Of a stretch of DNA of 64,000 bases, positions 25,983-35,383 are shown one piece after another. The notes under the pieces were generated by a model that saw only the letters and a list, made by a program, of their open reading frames with translations, did no database searches and was not told the DNA's origin. The stretch spans positions 1,116,001 to 1,180,000 of the forward strand of contig NZ_CP065383.1 of the NCBI RefSeq assembly GCF_015775515.1, read 5' to 3'. The DNA comes from Atribacter laminatus. GTDB taxonomy: Bacteria; Atribacterota; Atribacteria; Atribacterales; Atribacteraceae. Each line of letters starts with the position of its first letter. Positions within the stretch are counted from its first letter, which is position 1. A program made the translations under genes and the position numbers.

Positions 25983-26017
25983 ACATATTGACATCTTACT
26001 ATAAATATGTTTAAAAT

Positions 26018-26032
26018 GGTTTATCGTTTTCC
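26018..26032. promoter_or_regulatory. Putative LacI-type operator upstream of the regulator gene
   Basis: GGTTTATCGTTTTCC shares AAACGATAAAC (on the opposite strand) with a site before the binding-protein gene (27175-27188) and is centred on CG like many LacI-family operators. CGTTTTCCT is repeated 13 bp further on. A TTGACA (25988) with a weak TTAAAA 17 bp later (26011) could be the promoter. Confidence 0.35.
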
Positions 26033-26105
26033 TTACACGTTTTCCTAAAATGATTAACTTAACTTATTTCTTAACTTATTTTTAAAAAGGAAAGATTAAG
26101 ATTTT

Positions 26106-27116
26106 ATGAGTAAAATAACAATCAAAGAAGTAGCAAAAAAGGCTGGGGTTTCTACTACAACAGTTTCAAGAGTATTGAATGGCAATAATGAAGGTCATAT
26201 GAAAGATGAAACTAAGCAAAAGATACTGAAAGCTATAGAGGAACTCAATTATATTCCTAATAAGCACGCAAGATCCATAAGAAGCAATAAAACAGGGATA
26301 ATTGGTGTAATAATTCCAGATATTTCAAATCCTTTTTTCTCATTAATGGTTAGAGGTATTCAGTTAGTAACAATGAAAAAGCAATTTTCATTAATTATTT
26401 GTGATTCGATGAACTCATTAAAAAAAGAAGTTATATGTTTAGATACTTTATTAAAAGAAAGAGTTGATGGTGTAATACTGGTTTCATCAGGTATAGTCAA
26501 TCATGAAGTTGAAAATCTTGTAAATGAAGGAATAAGAGTTGTTTTAGCAGATCGAAAATTAAAAAATGTTGATTTATCTTTTGTTGGTTCAGATGCTTTT
26601 TATGATGGATACTTAATAACAAAATACTTAATAGATATTGGATACAAAGAAATAGGCTTTATAAAAGGGCCAACACAAACTTCTACAAATAATAAACGTT
26701 TTGAAGCATACATAAGGACTATGAGGAAATATGGTTTGCAAATTAATAAATCATATATTTTTCTAGGTGACAGTACTTTTGATGATGGATTCAGGATAGG
26801 TAAAAACCTTTTAGAAAAATTGAAAAAACTACCTCAAGTATTAATCGTCTCTAATGATATTATGGCTATAGGAGTAATAAGAGCTTTTGAAGAAGAAGGG
26901 ATTGAAATACCAAAAAAAATTGGAATATCGAGCTTTGATAATATATTTAGCTTTATGAAGCCAACACTTACTACTGTACATATTCCAGCTAAAGAAATTG
27001 GGAAAGAAGCTGCATTAATGTTAATAAATGATTTAAAAAGAAAGAACAGCAAAAAAGAATCAAAATTTGTCGAAACAAAATTAGTTATAGGACAGACAAC
27101 CAAGCAAGTAGAATAA
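26106..27116 (+). CDS. LacI/GalR-family transcriptional regulator
   Basis: 336 residues, complete. Helix-turn-helix and hinge at residues 3-60 ('TIKEVAKKAGVSTTTVSRVL', then 'YIPNKHARSIRSNKTGIIGV'), followed by the effector-binding domain with 'VDGVILVSSG', 'GYKEIGFIKGP' and 'IGISSFDN'. It lies directly upstream of, and co-directional with, the ABC transporter and nucleoside hydrolase genes, so it probably represses them; a shared operator-like sequence supports autoregulation too. Effector could be a nucleoside or ribose derivative, by context only. Confidence 0.93.
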   Translation: MSKITIKEVAKKAGVSTTTVSRVLNGNNEGHMKDETKQKILKAIEELNYIPNKHARSIRSNKTGIIGVIIPDISNPFFSLMVRGIQLVTMKKQFSLIICDSMNSLKKEVICLDTLLKERVDGVILVSSGIVNHEVENLVNEGIRVVLADRKLKNVDLSFVGSDAFYDGYLITKYLIDIGYKEIGFIKGPTQTSTNNKRFEAYIRTMRKYGLQINKSYIFLGDSTFDDGFRIGKNLLEKLKKLPQVLIVSNDIMAIGVIRAFEEEGIEIPKKIGISSFDNIFSFMKPTLTTVHIPAKEIGKEAALMLINDLKRKNSKKESKFVETKLVIGQTTKQVE

Positions 27117-27173
27117 AAATTTAAGTTGAAAAAACGCTAATTTTGAAAACATTATCTAAGGGGGTGGTGTTTA

Positions 27174-27188
27174 GGTTAAACGATAAAC
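27174..27188. promoter_or_regulatory. Putative LacI-type operator before the binding-protein gene
   Basis: GGTTAAACGATAAAC, an imperfect palindrome around CG, shares eleven bases with the reverse complement of the 26018 site. It lies 45-60 bp upstream of the ATG, where a repressor would overlap or follow the promoter. Confidence 0.35.
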
Positions 27189-27232
27189 TTATATGAAATA
27201 ATGTATAAAAAAAATGGAGGAGGAGTGGACTC

Positions 27233-28705
27233 ATGATAAAGCGAATATTAATTATTATGTTAAGTTTATTTTTATTGGCAATGATTTCTGTTGTTGGTAT
27301 GGCTCAAAATGATTTTGGTAATTATGAAGGTGTAACTGTAAGAATAGGAGCAGGTGCATTTTCAACAAAAAGTATTATTGATGCTGCTGAAAAATGGGAA
27401 AAGCTAACTGGTGGAAAAATTGAGATGACGGAGGTTCCTTATGGTGATATATATGAAAAGATGCTTTCGTCATTTATGATGGGCGTTGATGCTTGGGATA
27501 TAGTTTACTATTGTTCAAATTGGACATTAGAGTTTGCTGAAGGAGAATATATTCAGAACTTAGAAAAGTATTTCGCTAATAAGACCGATACATGGGATGT
27601 ACTTCCTATGTTTCAAAAACTCCAATATTATGAGGGAGAAAGATATACACTCATGATTGATGGAGATGTAATTATTGGATATTACAGAAAAGATGCACTT
27701 GAAAATCCTGAATATCAAGCTAAATTCGCCTCTGAATATGGATACCCAATGCCAGTTCCTCCTAAAACATGGGACCAGTGGTTAGACGTTGCAAAGTTTT
27801 TCAATGGGTGGGATTGGGATAATGATGGAGAGTTGGAATATGGAACTTTAAATGTATATCAACCAAAGAATTGTTTTTGGGGATTTTACTTTGCGTTAGC
27901 TGCACCTTTTGCAGCTCATCCAGATTATCCAGGATATTTCTATTTTGATCCTAATACAATGGAGCCACTTATTGATACTGAGCCATGGGTTAAGGCGCTA
28001 GAGATATACATCGCACTTAAAGATTTTGGACCACCAGGTGTTATGAATTATGGCTGCGGAGAAGTGCGCGGTAATTATCCAGCTGGAAACGCTGCCCTAA
28101 CTATGGATTGGGGCGATGTTGGAATAATGGCCCAAGATCCTGAGAAATCTACCATTAAGGGTAAAATTGGTTATGCATTAACACCAGGAAGTTATGAAGT
28201 ATGGAACCCAATAGAAAAAAAGTGGGATAAATATTCTGAGATTCAATATGCACCACATTTAGCATGGGGTGGTTGGTGTGCAGCAATACCTTCGACATCA
28301 AACGTCGCAGATGCTGCTTGGAGTTTTATGAATTTTATGGATACAATTGAAAATTCAATGGTTGGTGTTACGACACCAGGTGCTGCAAGAAATCCTTATC
28401 GCGCAAGCCATTTGGTCAATCCTGATGCTTGGGTAAATGGTACGATAAGTTATGAAGATCCAATTCCGTATTTACAGGTTAACCTATTGGGCTATGTTCA
28501 TCCTAATGCTCAGCCAGATATGATGATCCCTAAGGCAGGCGAATATACCGCGGCTCTTGATAGGTGGTGTATGAGAGCAATAGCTGGAGAAATCAGTGCT
28601 GAGGAGGCTTTAAAAGAAGCAGCGAAAGAATGGGAAAAGATTACAGATAATTATGGTCGTGAAACTCAAAAAAGACTGTATCGTCAAATTTATGGTTTAA
28701 AGTAA
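27233..28705 (+). CDS. Extracellular solute-binding protein (family 1), possibly for nucleosides
   Basis: 490 residues. Signal peptide at residues 1-25 (KR start, hydrophobic core, cleavage after 'GMA'), then a family-1 binding fold ('VRIGAGAFSTKSIIDAAEKWEKLTG' region, residues 36-60). Unusually rich in Trp and Tyr ('NGWDWDNDGELEYG', 'AWGGWCAAIP'), suited to stacking with a sugar or base. No lipobox. Strong RBS GGAGGAGGAG. It opens an operon with two permeases and two nucleoside hydrolases; by that context the ligand may be a nucleoside, although the family is usually sugar-specific. Confidence 0.9.
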   Translation: MIKRILIIMLSLFLLAMISVVGMAQNDFGNYEGVTVRIGAGAFSTKSIIDAAEKWEKLTGGKIEMTEVPYGDIYEKMLSSFMMGVDAWDIVYYCSNWTLEFAEGEYIQNLEKYFANKTDTWDVLPMFQKLQYYEGERYTLMIDGDVIIGYYRKDALENPEYQAKFASEYGYPMPVPPKTWDQWLDVAKFFNGWDWDNDGELEYGTLNVYQPKNCFWGFYFALAAPFAAHPDYPGYFYFDPNTMEPLIDTEPWVKALEIYIALKDFGPPGVMNYGCGEVRGNYPAGNAALTMDWGDVGIMAQDPEKSTIKGKIGYALTPGSYEVWNPIEKKWDKYSEIQYAPHLAWGGWCAAIPSTSNVADAAWSFMNFMDTIENSMVGVTTPGAARNPYRASHLVNPDAWVNGTISYEDPIPYLQVNLLGYVHPNAQPDMMIPKAGEYTAALDRWCMRAIAGEISAEEALKEAAKEWEKITDNYGRETQKRLYRQIYGLK

Positions 28706-28712
28706 ATAATGG

Positions 28713-28753
28713 AATCCCTTGGATAGATCAAGTTTTAGTTTATCCAAGGGATT
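28713..28753 (+). terminator. Intercistronic hairpin between binding protein and permease genes
   Basis: Arms AATCCCTTGGATA (28713-28725) and TATCCAAGGGATT (28741-28753) are perfectly complementary around a 15-nt loop, 8 bp after the stop codon. There is no T tract, so it is more likely an mRNA-stabilising or attenuating stem that lets the binding protein be made in excess of the permeases. Confidence 0.65.
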
Positions 28754-28787
28754 GCTCCTTAAGATAGAATTAGGAGGATAATAAACA

Positions 28788-29669
28788 TTGAATAAAAGTG
28801 AACGTTTTGGAGAAAATATGTTTCTTGCACCGAGTCTGATAATATTTATTGTCCTTTCAATTTCGTCTCTGATTTTTGTTCTAGTGATGAGTTTTGGTCG
28901 TTTAAATCTTGGTAAATTTTCTTTTATATTTACAGGCTTAAGTAATTGGATAGACTTGTTTAAAGACCCTTTTTTTCGAATAAGCATTCGTAATGTATTT
29001 GTCATTGTTATATGTAGTGTTATGGCTCAATATTGGATAGGGCTTGGTTTAGCCCATTTAGTCAATCGTATAGCTTTTGGACAGCGATGGATAAGACTTG
29101 TAATATTATTACCCATGATGTGTTCTCCTGTAGTCGTTGGGTTTATGTGGAAAATGCTTTTTCTTGAAGCTTATGGACCGCTTAATTATTTTCTAAATGC
29201 TATTGGATTGCCATCTGTAAGTTGGCTATCTAATCCAAAGTTAGCTATGATGTCGGTTATTATTGCAGAAGTATGGGAATGGACTCCTTTTGTTTTTATA
29301 TTTATGCTTGCTGCTCTAAAATCACTTTCCCCAGAACCGTTTGAAGCTGCACATATTGATGGGGCAACTAAATGGGAAATATTTCGACATATTACCTTAC
29401 CATTATTAGCCCCTATATCTTCAGCAATAATTTTATTCAGGTGTATTGAAACATTTAAATCTTTCGACATCGTATTTATACTCACGGCTGGTGGACCTGG
29501 AACGGCAACTTTAGTTCCAACCCTTTATGCGTATTCGAGGGGATTAAGGGGTTTTGATCTGGGATTTGCAAGTGCGAACTCAATAACATTGTTTATTATA
29601 ATAACCATTTTCGCAATTATTTTTTTAGGTGCTGGAAAAAAGGTTTCTCCTGATTTAAGCGGGAACTAA
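28788..29669 (+). CDS. CUT1-type ABC transporter permease (MalF-like)
   Basis: 293 residues, six predicted membrane helices, EAA loop 'EAAHIDGATKWEIFRHITLP' near residue 185. TTG start at 28788, 10 nt after TAGGAGG; no in-frame ATG nearby gives a full first helix. It pairs with the permease that starts 53 bp downstream. No ATPase gene is present in this operon either. Confidence 0.92.
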   Translation: MNKSERFGENMFLAPSLIIFIVLSISSLIFVLVMSFGRLNLGKFSFIFTGLSNWIDLFKDPFFRISIRNVFVIVICSVMAQYWIGLGLAHLVNRIAFGQRWIRLVILLPMMCSPVVVGFMWKMLFLEAYGPLNYFLNAIGLPSVSWLSNPKLAMMSVIIAEVWEWTPFVFIFMLAALKSLSPEPFEAAHIDGATKWEIFRHITLPLLAPISSAIILFRCIETFKSFDIVFILTAGGPGTATLVPTLYAYSRGLRGFDLGFASANSITLFIIITIFAIIFLGAGKKVSPDLSGN

Positions 29670-29722
29670 TAAGCCCAAGAGTTAAAAAGAATTCTTAATC
29701 GTTATTAAATGAGGTGTTTTCT

Positions 29723-30583
29723 ATGATTGGGAGTCGACTTTATAAATCTCAGAGAATCTTTTCAAACTTGCTTCTTTTTTTATGGATATTGTTTGCTTTA
29801 TTCCCAATTTATTGGATGGTGATGGCTTCTTTTAAGGCTCCTTTGGCAATTCATTCAGGAGGAAAGATTTTACCTTTTATTAATTTCAAACCTACATTAG
29901 AAACCTGGAAATCGTTGTTATTTGGAGCAAATCAAAATGTTTTTTTAAGTAGATTTACGAATAGCTTAATTGTGACTATTAGCAGCTCTGTTCTAGCATT
30001 AATTTTTGGTGCCTTAGGAGCATATGGGCTAGAAAGATTTCGATACCGCTATGGTCCACTCAAGAATGAAAACCTATCCCTTTTGATTATTTCACAAAGA
30101 ATGATGCCGCCCATTGTTGCTTCTATTGCTGTTTTTGTTTTTTTTAGATATTTTAAATTATTGGATACTAGACAAGGGTTAATAATTAGTTATTTATGGT
30201 TTAATTTACCGCTCGCAGTTTTTCTTTTAATGGGTTTTTTTCGAGACATACCAAAAGAAATTGAGGATGCAGCATCTATAGACGGTTGTGGAAAATTTAA
30301 GCAATTCTGGCTTATTGCATTACCCTTAACTTTTCCTGGATTGGTAGCAACCTTTTTAGTGTGTTTTATCTTTGCTTGGAATGAATTTTTACTTGCACTA
30401 ATATTAACTTTTAATAAAGCAATGACTTTACCAATAATGGTTTCCAGCTTGGATGCAGAAATGGAACCAATGTATTGGCTAATTGGTGCCGTAGGTGTTG
30501 TTGTTATACTTCCATCAATATTTGTTTCGTTGGTTTTAGATAAGTACTTAGTTGGAGGCCTACGAATAGGGGGAATTAAGTAA
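29723..30583 (+). CDS. CUT1-type ABC transporter permease (MalG-like)
   Basis: 286 residues, six helices, 'ASFKAPLAIHSGGK' loop after helix 1, EAA loop 'EDAASIDGCGKFKQFWLIALP' near residue 180 and the family ending 'LVGGLRIGGIK'. A GTG at 29714 lies inside the ribosome-binding site GAGGTG, so the ATG at 29723 is used. 190 bp separate it from the hydrolase genes; that gap is AT-rich, with no gene. Confidence 0.92.
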   Translation: MIGSRLYKSQRIFSNLLLFLWILFALFPIYWMVMASFKAPLAIHSGGKILPFINFKPTLETWKSLLFGANQNVFLSRFTNSLIVTISSSVLALIFGALGAYGLERFRYRYGPLKNENLSLLIISQRMMPPIVASIAVFVFFRYFKLLDTRQGLIISYLWFNLPLAVFLLMGFFRDIPKEIEDAASIDGCGKFKQFWLIALPLTFPGLVATFLVCFIFAWNEFLLALILTFNKAMTLPIMVSSLDAEMEPMYWLIGAVGVVVILPSIFVSLVLDKYLVGGLRIGGIK

Positions 30584-30773
30584 TAGATATCAAACTATAT
30601 AATGATGTGTGCAGCAATTACAAATTAGAATAATAGATTTAAGTAAATTATATTATTATAAAAAATGAGTGATACTTACCAATAAGGATTTATTGGAGGT
30701 GATAATTTTTGTAAATATAATTATTAAAGGATCTATTAACTAAAAAAATAATTTTAATTAGGAGGTAGTTAAA

Positions 30774-31751
30774 ATGGCAGAAAGAATAATATTGGATACA
30801 GATATAGGAACTTATTACGATGATGCGTTTGCAGTTTTATTTGCTACAAAATGCCCGGAAATAAAACTAGAAGGTGTCACGACAGTTTATGGAGATACTG
30901 ACTTAAGATCAAAAATAGCTGCAAAATTACTAAAAGTTGCTGGAAAACCTAATGTGCCAGTTTGTAAAGGAGTAGGCGTTCCTCTTAAGGGTAATGCATT
31001 AATGTTTGGTTTTGAAGGTGAGAATATTCTTGAAGAGGATGAAAGAGAAAGTATTAAATATTCAGATCAACCTGCAGATGATTTTATTATAGAAAAAATT
31101 ATGCAGAATCCTGGTGAAATTTCTGTTGTAACCTTGGGAGCAGTTAGTAATGTAGCAGTAGCTATGGTAAAAGAACCAAGAATAATTGAAAATATTAAAC
31201 AATTGGTAATGATGGCTGCTGTGGTAATTCCTGTTTTAGATCCAAAAAGTGTTATGCGTTCTCCTAGAGAAGAATATAACTTTAATAATGATCCAGTAGC
31301 TGCTGAGATTGTTATGAACTCTGGTATTCCAAAAGAACGTTTAGTATTAGTTCCTTGTGATGTTACTTTGAGGACACCGTTACTGGATCAAGATTGGGAA
31401 AGAATAAAAAAATCTAATGACCCTGTTGCAAAACAGGTAAAATCTATAATTGATGTATGGCCACCACAAGAATTCCAAATTTATATTTCTGTAGGAATAC
31501 CAACTGAATTTACTCAAGTATGGCTACATGACCCTCTAGCTCTTACCTGTGCATTTGATAAAAGGTTTGTTAAATTTTACCCTATGCATATAGCAACAGA
31601 ATATTCCGTAACTCCTATTCCAAGGGATATGGTTATAGCTACTGATATTTTAAGAACTGTACCTAAGAAAAAAGAACCAAACATGATGGTGGGTTTACAA
31701 GTTGACGCAGAACGATTTAGCAATTACTTTACAGACAAAATAATTAGTTAG
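30774..31751 (+). CDS. Inosine/uridine-preferring nucleoside hydrolase
   Basis: 325 residues of the IUNH family. The Ca-binding N-terminal motif reads 'LDTDIGTYYDDAFA' (residues 7-20; the catalytic Asp cluster is kept), with 'VTTVYGDTDLRSKIA', 'VVTLGAVSNVAVAM' and the late 'WLHDPLAL', whose His/Asp contact nucleobase and metal. It splits N-ribosides into base and ribose. RBS AGGAGG 6 nt upstream. It follows the transporter genes and is 31 bp before a second hydrolase of the same family. Confidence 0.92.
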   Translation: MAERIILDTDIGTYYDDAFAVLFATKCPEIKLEGVTTVYGDTDLRSKIAAKLLKVAGKPNVPVCKGVGVPLKGNALMFGFEGENILEEDERESIKYSDQPADDFIIEKIMQNPGEISVVTLGAVSNVAVAMVKEPRIIENIKQLVMMAAVVIPVLDPKSVMRSPREEYNFNNDPVAAEIVMNSGIPKERLVLVPCDVTLRTPLLDQDWERIKKSNDPVAKQVKSIIDVWPPQEFQIYISVGIPTEFTQVWLHDPLALTCAFDKRFVKFYPMHIATEYSVTPIPRDMVIATDILRTVPKKKEPNMMVGLQVDAERFSNYFTDKIIS

Positions 31752-31782
31752 TTTTTTTAATAAGAAATGAGGCAACAATAGT

Positions 31783-32775
31783 ATGGAGAAGAAAAGAGTA
31801 ATATTAGATTGTGATCCAGGAGTTGGAATTATAGGTATAGATGCTGATGATCCTCTTGCGATTCTTTTGGCTCTTGGAAGTAAAGAGCTTTTGATAGAGG
31901 GGATTACAACCGTTTATGGAAATGTTGAAGTGAATCTAGCTACGAGATCCGCTCTAAAAGTACTTGAAGTAATAGGAAGATCTGACATACCAGTTGCAAA
32001 AGGTATGTCCTTACCATTATCCGGTTTTCATCATCCAGAAATTGAAAGACAATATAATGGAAATAGAGGAAAAGTGGGTCTTATTAGCTTACCCGAGATA
32101 AAGGATAAGATCCTAAATATTCATGCAGTTGACTTTATTATTTCAAAAGTATTGGAAAATCCTAATGAATTGAGCATAATTACAATAGGACCTCAAACGA
32201 ATGTTGCATGTGCAATTATTAAAGAGCCTTCCATTAGAAACAAAGTCAAAGAAATCATAATGATGGGAGGAGCATTAGGCTTGGACCCAAATTTTGGGAA
32301 AGGAAATATTACACCAGTTGCAGAGTTAAATATATGGCATGATCCACAAGCGGCTAATATTGTGTTTAGTTCAGGAATACCAATAACAATGGTGAGTTTA
32401 GATGTTACTAATCCTGCTAAGGGAACAGTGCTTTATAAAGAAACATTAAAAGAAATTGAAATTAAAAAAACAAGAGTTACTGATTTTATTTACGATATAT
32501 GCAAGACGTATATCGATAAACCTATGTTTAATTGGATAAAGAAAGCAGGTTGCATTTTATATGACCCATTGGCAGTTGCTGTTGCAGCCTTACCAAGCTT
32601 AGCGAAAACTGTAAAGATGTGTGTACAAGTTGAAACAAAAGGTGAATATACATTTGGGCAAACTATTGCTGATATAAGGAAAGTAGATGGAAAAAACGAA
32701 AATATAGATGTATGTATTGATGTTGAAAGCGATAATTTTATAAGGATGTTTGTTGAAAGGTTGTGTTCTCTATAA
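31783..32775 (+). CDS. Second nucleoside hydrolase (IUNH family)
   Basis: 330 residues. The Ca-site motif is the long variant 'DCDPGVGIIGIDADDPLAIL' (residues 9-28), known in a subset of the family. 'GITTVYGNVEVNLATRSALK', 'SIITIGPQTNVACAI' and 'IMMGGALG' are typical. In the late motif the usual His-Asp-Pro is 'YDPLAV', His replaced by Tyr, which suggests a base preference different from the first hydrolase. Together the two enzymes could cover purine and pyrimidine ribosides. Ends the operon; a terminator follows at once. Confidence 0.9.
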   Translation: MEKKRVILDCDPGVGIIGIDADDPLAILLALGSKELLIEGITTVYGNVEVNLATRSALKVLEVIGRSDIPVAKGMSLPLSGFHHPEIERQYNGNRGKVGLISLPEIKDKILNIHAVDFIISKVLENPNELSIITIGPQTNVACAIIKEPSIRNKVKEIIMMGGALGLDPNFGKGNITPVAELNIWHDPQAANIVFSSGIPITMVSLDVTNPAKGTVLYKETLKEIEIKKTRVTDFIYDICKTYIDKPMFNWIKKAGCILYDPLAVAVAALPSLAKTVKMCVQVETKGEYTFGQTIADIRKVDGKNENIDVCIDVESDNFIRMFVERLCSL

Positions 32776-32820
32776 TTATTAAAAAACCCTCCTCAATAAA
32801 GGGGAGGGTTTTTTAATAAT
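32775..32820 (+). terminator. Intrinsic terminator after the nucleoside hydrolase operon
   Basis: 18-bp arms (ATTATTAAAAAACCCTCC and its complement GGAGGGTTTTTTAATAAT) around a 10-nt loop, GC core followed by TTTTTT. It overlaps the last base of the stop codon. Confidence 0.9.
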
Positions 32821-32852
32821 TAATAATAATTTATTTATAGAGGATTTATAAT

Positions 32853-33638
32853 ATGAAGCAAATAGTAATTTTAATGTTATTAATAATATTTTTTTGTTTT
32901 CAAATTGATGGATATTCCAAAAATATTAATTTTAATTTATACCGTAATGGATCCCATGAAACTATTTTAGATACCCTTAATTCTGGAGCAGATGTCAATG
33001 CTAAAAGTGAGTATGATAGGACACCTCTTATGTATGCGGCTTGGGAAAACCAAAACCCTGAAGTAATAAAACTCCTTATTCATTCTGGAGCAGATGTCAA
33101 TGCGAAGGATCGCTTTGATAGGACACCTCTTATGTATGCGGCTTGGGAAAACCAAAACCCTGAAGTAATAAAACTCCTTATTCATTCTGGAGCAGATGTC
33201 AATGCTAAAAGTGAGTATGATAGGACACCTCTTATGTATGCGGCTTGGGAAAACCAAAACCCTGAAGTAATAAAACTCCTTATTCATTCTGGAGCAGATG
33301 TCAATGCGAAGGACAGTCTTTATAGAAGCCCTTTAACATATGCAGCAAAATATAACCAAAACCCTGAAGTAATAAAACTCCTTATTCATTCTGGAGCAGA
33401 TGTCAATGCTAAAAGTGAGTATGGTAAAACACCTCTTATGTATGCGGCTTGGGAAAACCAAAACCCTGAAGTAATAAAACTCCTTATTCATTCTGGAGCA
33501 GATGTCAATGCTAAAAGTGAGTATGGTAAAACACCTCTCAACTATGCATTATATAATATTAATAATGAGATCGTCGAAGTATTGTTAGATAATGGGGCAG
33601 ACGCTCGTGTTATGGATGAGTGTGGGTGCGAAAGATAA
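32853..33638 (+). CDS. Secreted or periplasmic ankyrin-repeat protein
   Basis: 261 residues. Hydrophobic N-terminus (residues 3-18, 'IVILMLLIIFFCFQI') acts as signal peptide or anchor. Then six to seven ankyrin repeats with consensus 'TPLMYAAWENQNPEVIKLLI' and 'SGADVNAKSEYDR', 34 residues each. At the DNA level the units are almost identical (102-bp period), so the array has been copied recently. The last two units are divergent ('DGADARVMDECGC'-like end with a Cys pair). Ankyrin arrays bind proteins; the partner is not known. No operon partner: a terminator precedes and an IS4-type element follows. Confidence 0.87.
   Translation: MKQIVILMLLIIFFCFQIDGYSKNINFNLYRNGSHETILDTLNSGADVNAKSEYDRTPLMYAAWENQNPEVIKLLIHSGADVNAKDRFDRTPLMYAAWENQNPEVIKLLIHSGADVNAKSEYDRTPLMYAAWENQNPEVIKLLIHSGADVNAKDSLYRSPLTYAAKYNQNPEVIKLLIHSGADVNAKSEYGKTPLMYAAWENQNPEVIKLLIHSGADVNAKSEYGKTPLNYALYNINNEIVEVLLDNGADARVMDECGCER
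32981..33592 (+). repeat. 102-bp tandem repeats within the ankyrin gene
   Basis: The sequence TTCTGGAGCAGATGTCAATG starts units at 32981, 33083, 33185, 33287, 33389 and 33491, exactly 102 bp apart. Units 1, 2, 3 and 5 are nearly identical; unit 4 differs most. In-frame gain or loss of units is expected. Confidence 0.92.
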
Positions 33639-33800
33639 ATAATTATTTTATTTAAATTTTCATAAAGTTATTGACTTTTTTATTCAAAACTTCAACTTTT
33701 AATTGTAAAAATATTAAGAAATTGTAGAAATTAATTTAAATAAAGTTATTAATTTATTATGAATAATTTTCCATTAATTTAAAGTAAAAAATTATATTAA

Positions 33801-35318
33801 ATAACTCAACTTTCGCAGTTCAATAATAGCATTTTTTCTTTCAACCATGCTGGGAGACTATTTACAAAATAGAAGAGTAGCTCTTTGACTTTTTCTTCTG
33901 AAAGGACTAAAACCTGTTTTATGGTAGACTTCAGGAGCTCAAGAAGGAGAGTCAGTGCTTCCATAAGAGTGATATCCTGAATTTCATCATAGCAGGCATA
34001 GAAAAGCTCTCCAATGGTGCGGGGATCGGTGTTCCTTCGGGCAGCAACAGAGAGCATAATATACCGGATAAAGACGATACTAGTATGAGTCACCAGGGCA
34101 TCATAAGACCTGACATGAAACTCCCGAGCCAGTTTCAAGACCGATTTCACCATCTTGAAGAAGACATCCATCCCAGCGTTTCCCATAGAGGGTGACGATC
34201 TCGTCTTCAGAAAGAGACAGATCAGTTGAAAGAAGTGCCAACCATTGAGATTTTTGTTTTTCACTTCGGACAAAGACAATCCGAGCTAAAAGTGGTTTCC
34301 CAGTGAGATTGAGATTCACGACACCCGATCCAATGATATTGCCGTGTGGTCTTTTCTGAATTCTGGTGAATAGAGAGGAAAGAGCAAGAGCCTTTCCACC
34401 AAAAGAGGAGTAAATCTTTGGGGTGTTTTTGAGCATGCATACCACTGATAATCCTCGAGTAGCACATTTCCGGATGAGGGTGGGAAAGCTGAACCAACTA
34501 TCAAAGAGAATGGTTGAGACCAAAGGACAGTGTTTTACGGCTCCATCAAGGAGCTTCAAGAGTACATCAGGAGTCTTCTCCTGGGATTCTTTCCGAAGAC
34601 GAGCTCTTTTGCTTCGTCCATCAACGGAAGCATCCATCGGACAGAGCTGGTTTTCTTTTCGGTGGGAACTTAATAACGAAAAGGAAAAAGGAATGAAAGT
34701 GGCTCCATCAGTGAGCCCGAGGGTGAGCATCCGAAACCCACGGCTGAAGCGCTTGGTAGAATGGTCATAGAAACGAGAGAGACCTTCAACTTTCGAACTC
34801 CGAGGTCGTTCATAGGGAGAATCATCCACTACCCAGGCGTAGCGCTTCAGATTGCTAAAAGGAAAGAGGACTTCTGAGACTACTGTGGCACTCAAGAGGA
34901 AGAGGAATTTTCGCCAGCTGCCACTGGTCTGGTGGAGGAAACGGTAAAAAGTATCTTTCTTTCCCTCGAAAATGAGATTTTTAGAGCACAAGATACCAGA
35001 GATGTTTTTTCCGGTAAAGACCAGCAGAAAGATCATCTGGAAGATGTCTTTAACAGGGATTCCTTTTTCTTTGCGGATGGAACATTTTCGAAACAGTTGG
35101 TTCAATTTGAACTCCTTTACAAAGGAGGAAAACATGGGTAATAGAGTCCTTTCATTTTCCAAATTTTCTGGTAGGATAGTCATGAAGACACCTCTCTCTT
35201 TTTGGTGATTGGTTTTTTTCTCTAAGTCAATTCTACCAAAAAAGAGGGGTGTTTTCATTAAAAATCCCTTTAAAATCAAGGTTTCTCACCATTTATTTTA
35301 GTGCGAAAGTTGAGTTAT
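33801..35318 (-). mobile_element. IS4-like insertion sequence with 17-bp terminal inverted repeats
   Basis: About 1.5 kb between perfect inverted repeats ATAACTCAACTTTCGCA (33801-33817) and TGCGAAAGTTGAGTTAT (35302-35318). Contains one frameshifted transposase. No convincing target duplication in the AT-rich flanks. Inserted between the ankyrin and the ribokinase genes. Confidence 0.85.
33806..35279 (-). pseudogene. IS4-family DDE transposase, frameshifted near the catalytic Glu
   Basis: First frame (34101-35279) has the DDE parts 'YAWVVDDSPYERPRS' (first Asp) and 'STILFDSWFS' (second Asp), then runs to 'EIVTLYGKRWD' and shifts. The second frame (33806-34279) continues with 'DVFFKMVKSVLKLAREFHVRS' and the helical C-terminus. 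Together this is the Y-x2-R-x3-E-x6-K signature with the Glu region damaged: compared with the expected reading two bases are missing and the Glu has become Asp or is lost at about 34165. The element is probably inactive unless frameshifting is programmed. Confidence 0.8.
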
Positions 35319-35383
35319 ATAATATAAAAAATGTTAGAAATATATAATATGTGTATGGATATTTTATATTTGGGGGTTAGTAA

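Noticed and set aside
32967-33287. 106-codon minus-strand frame with repeats
   Set aside because: Antisense shadow of the ankyrin repeats.
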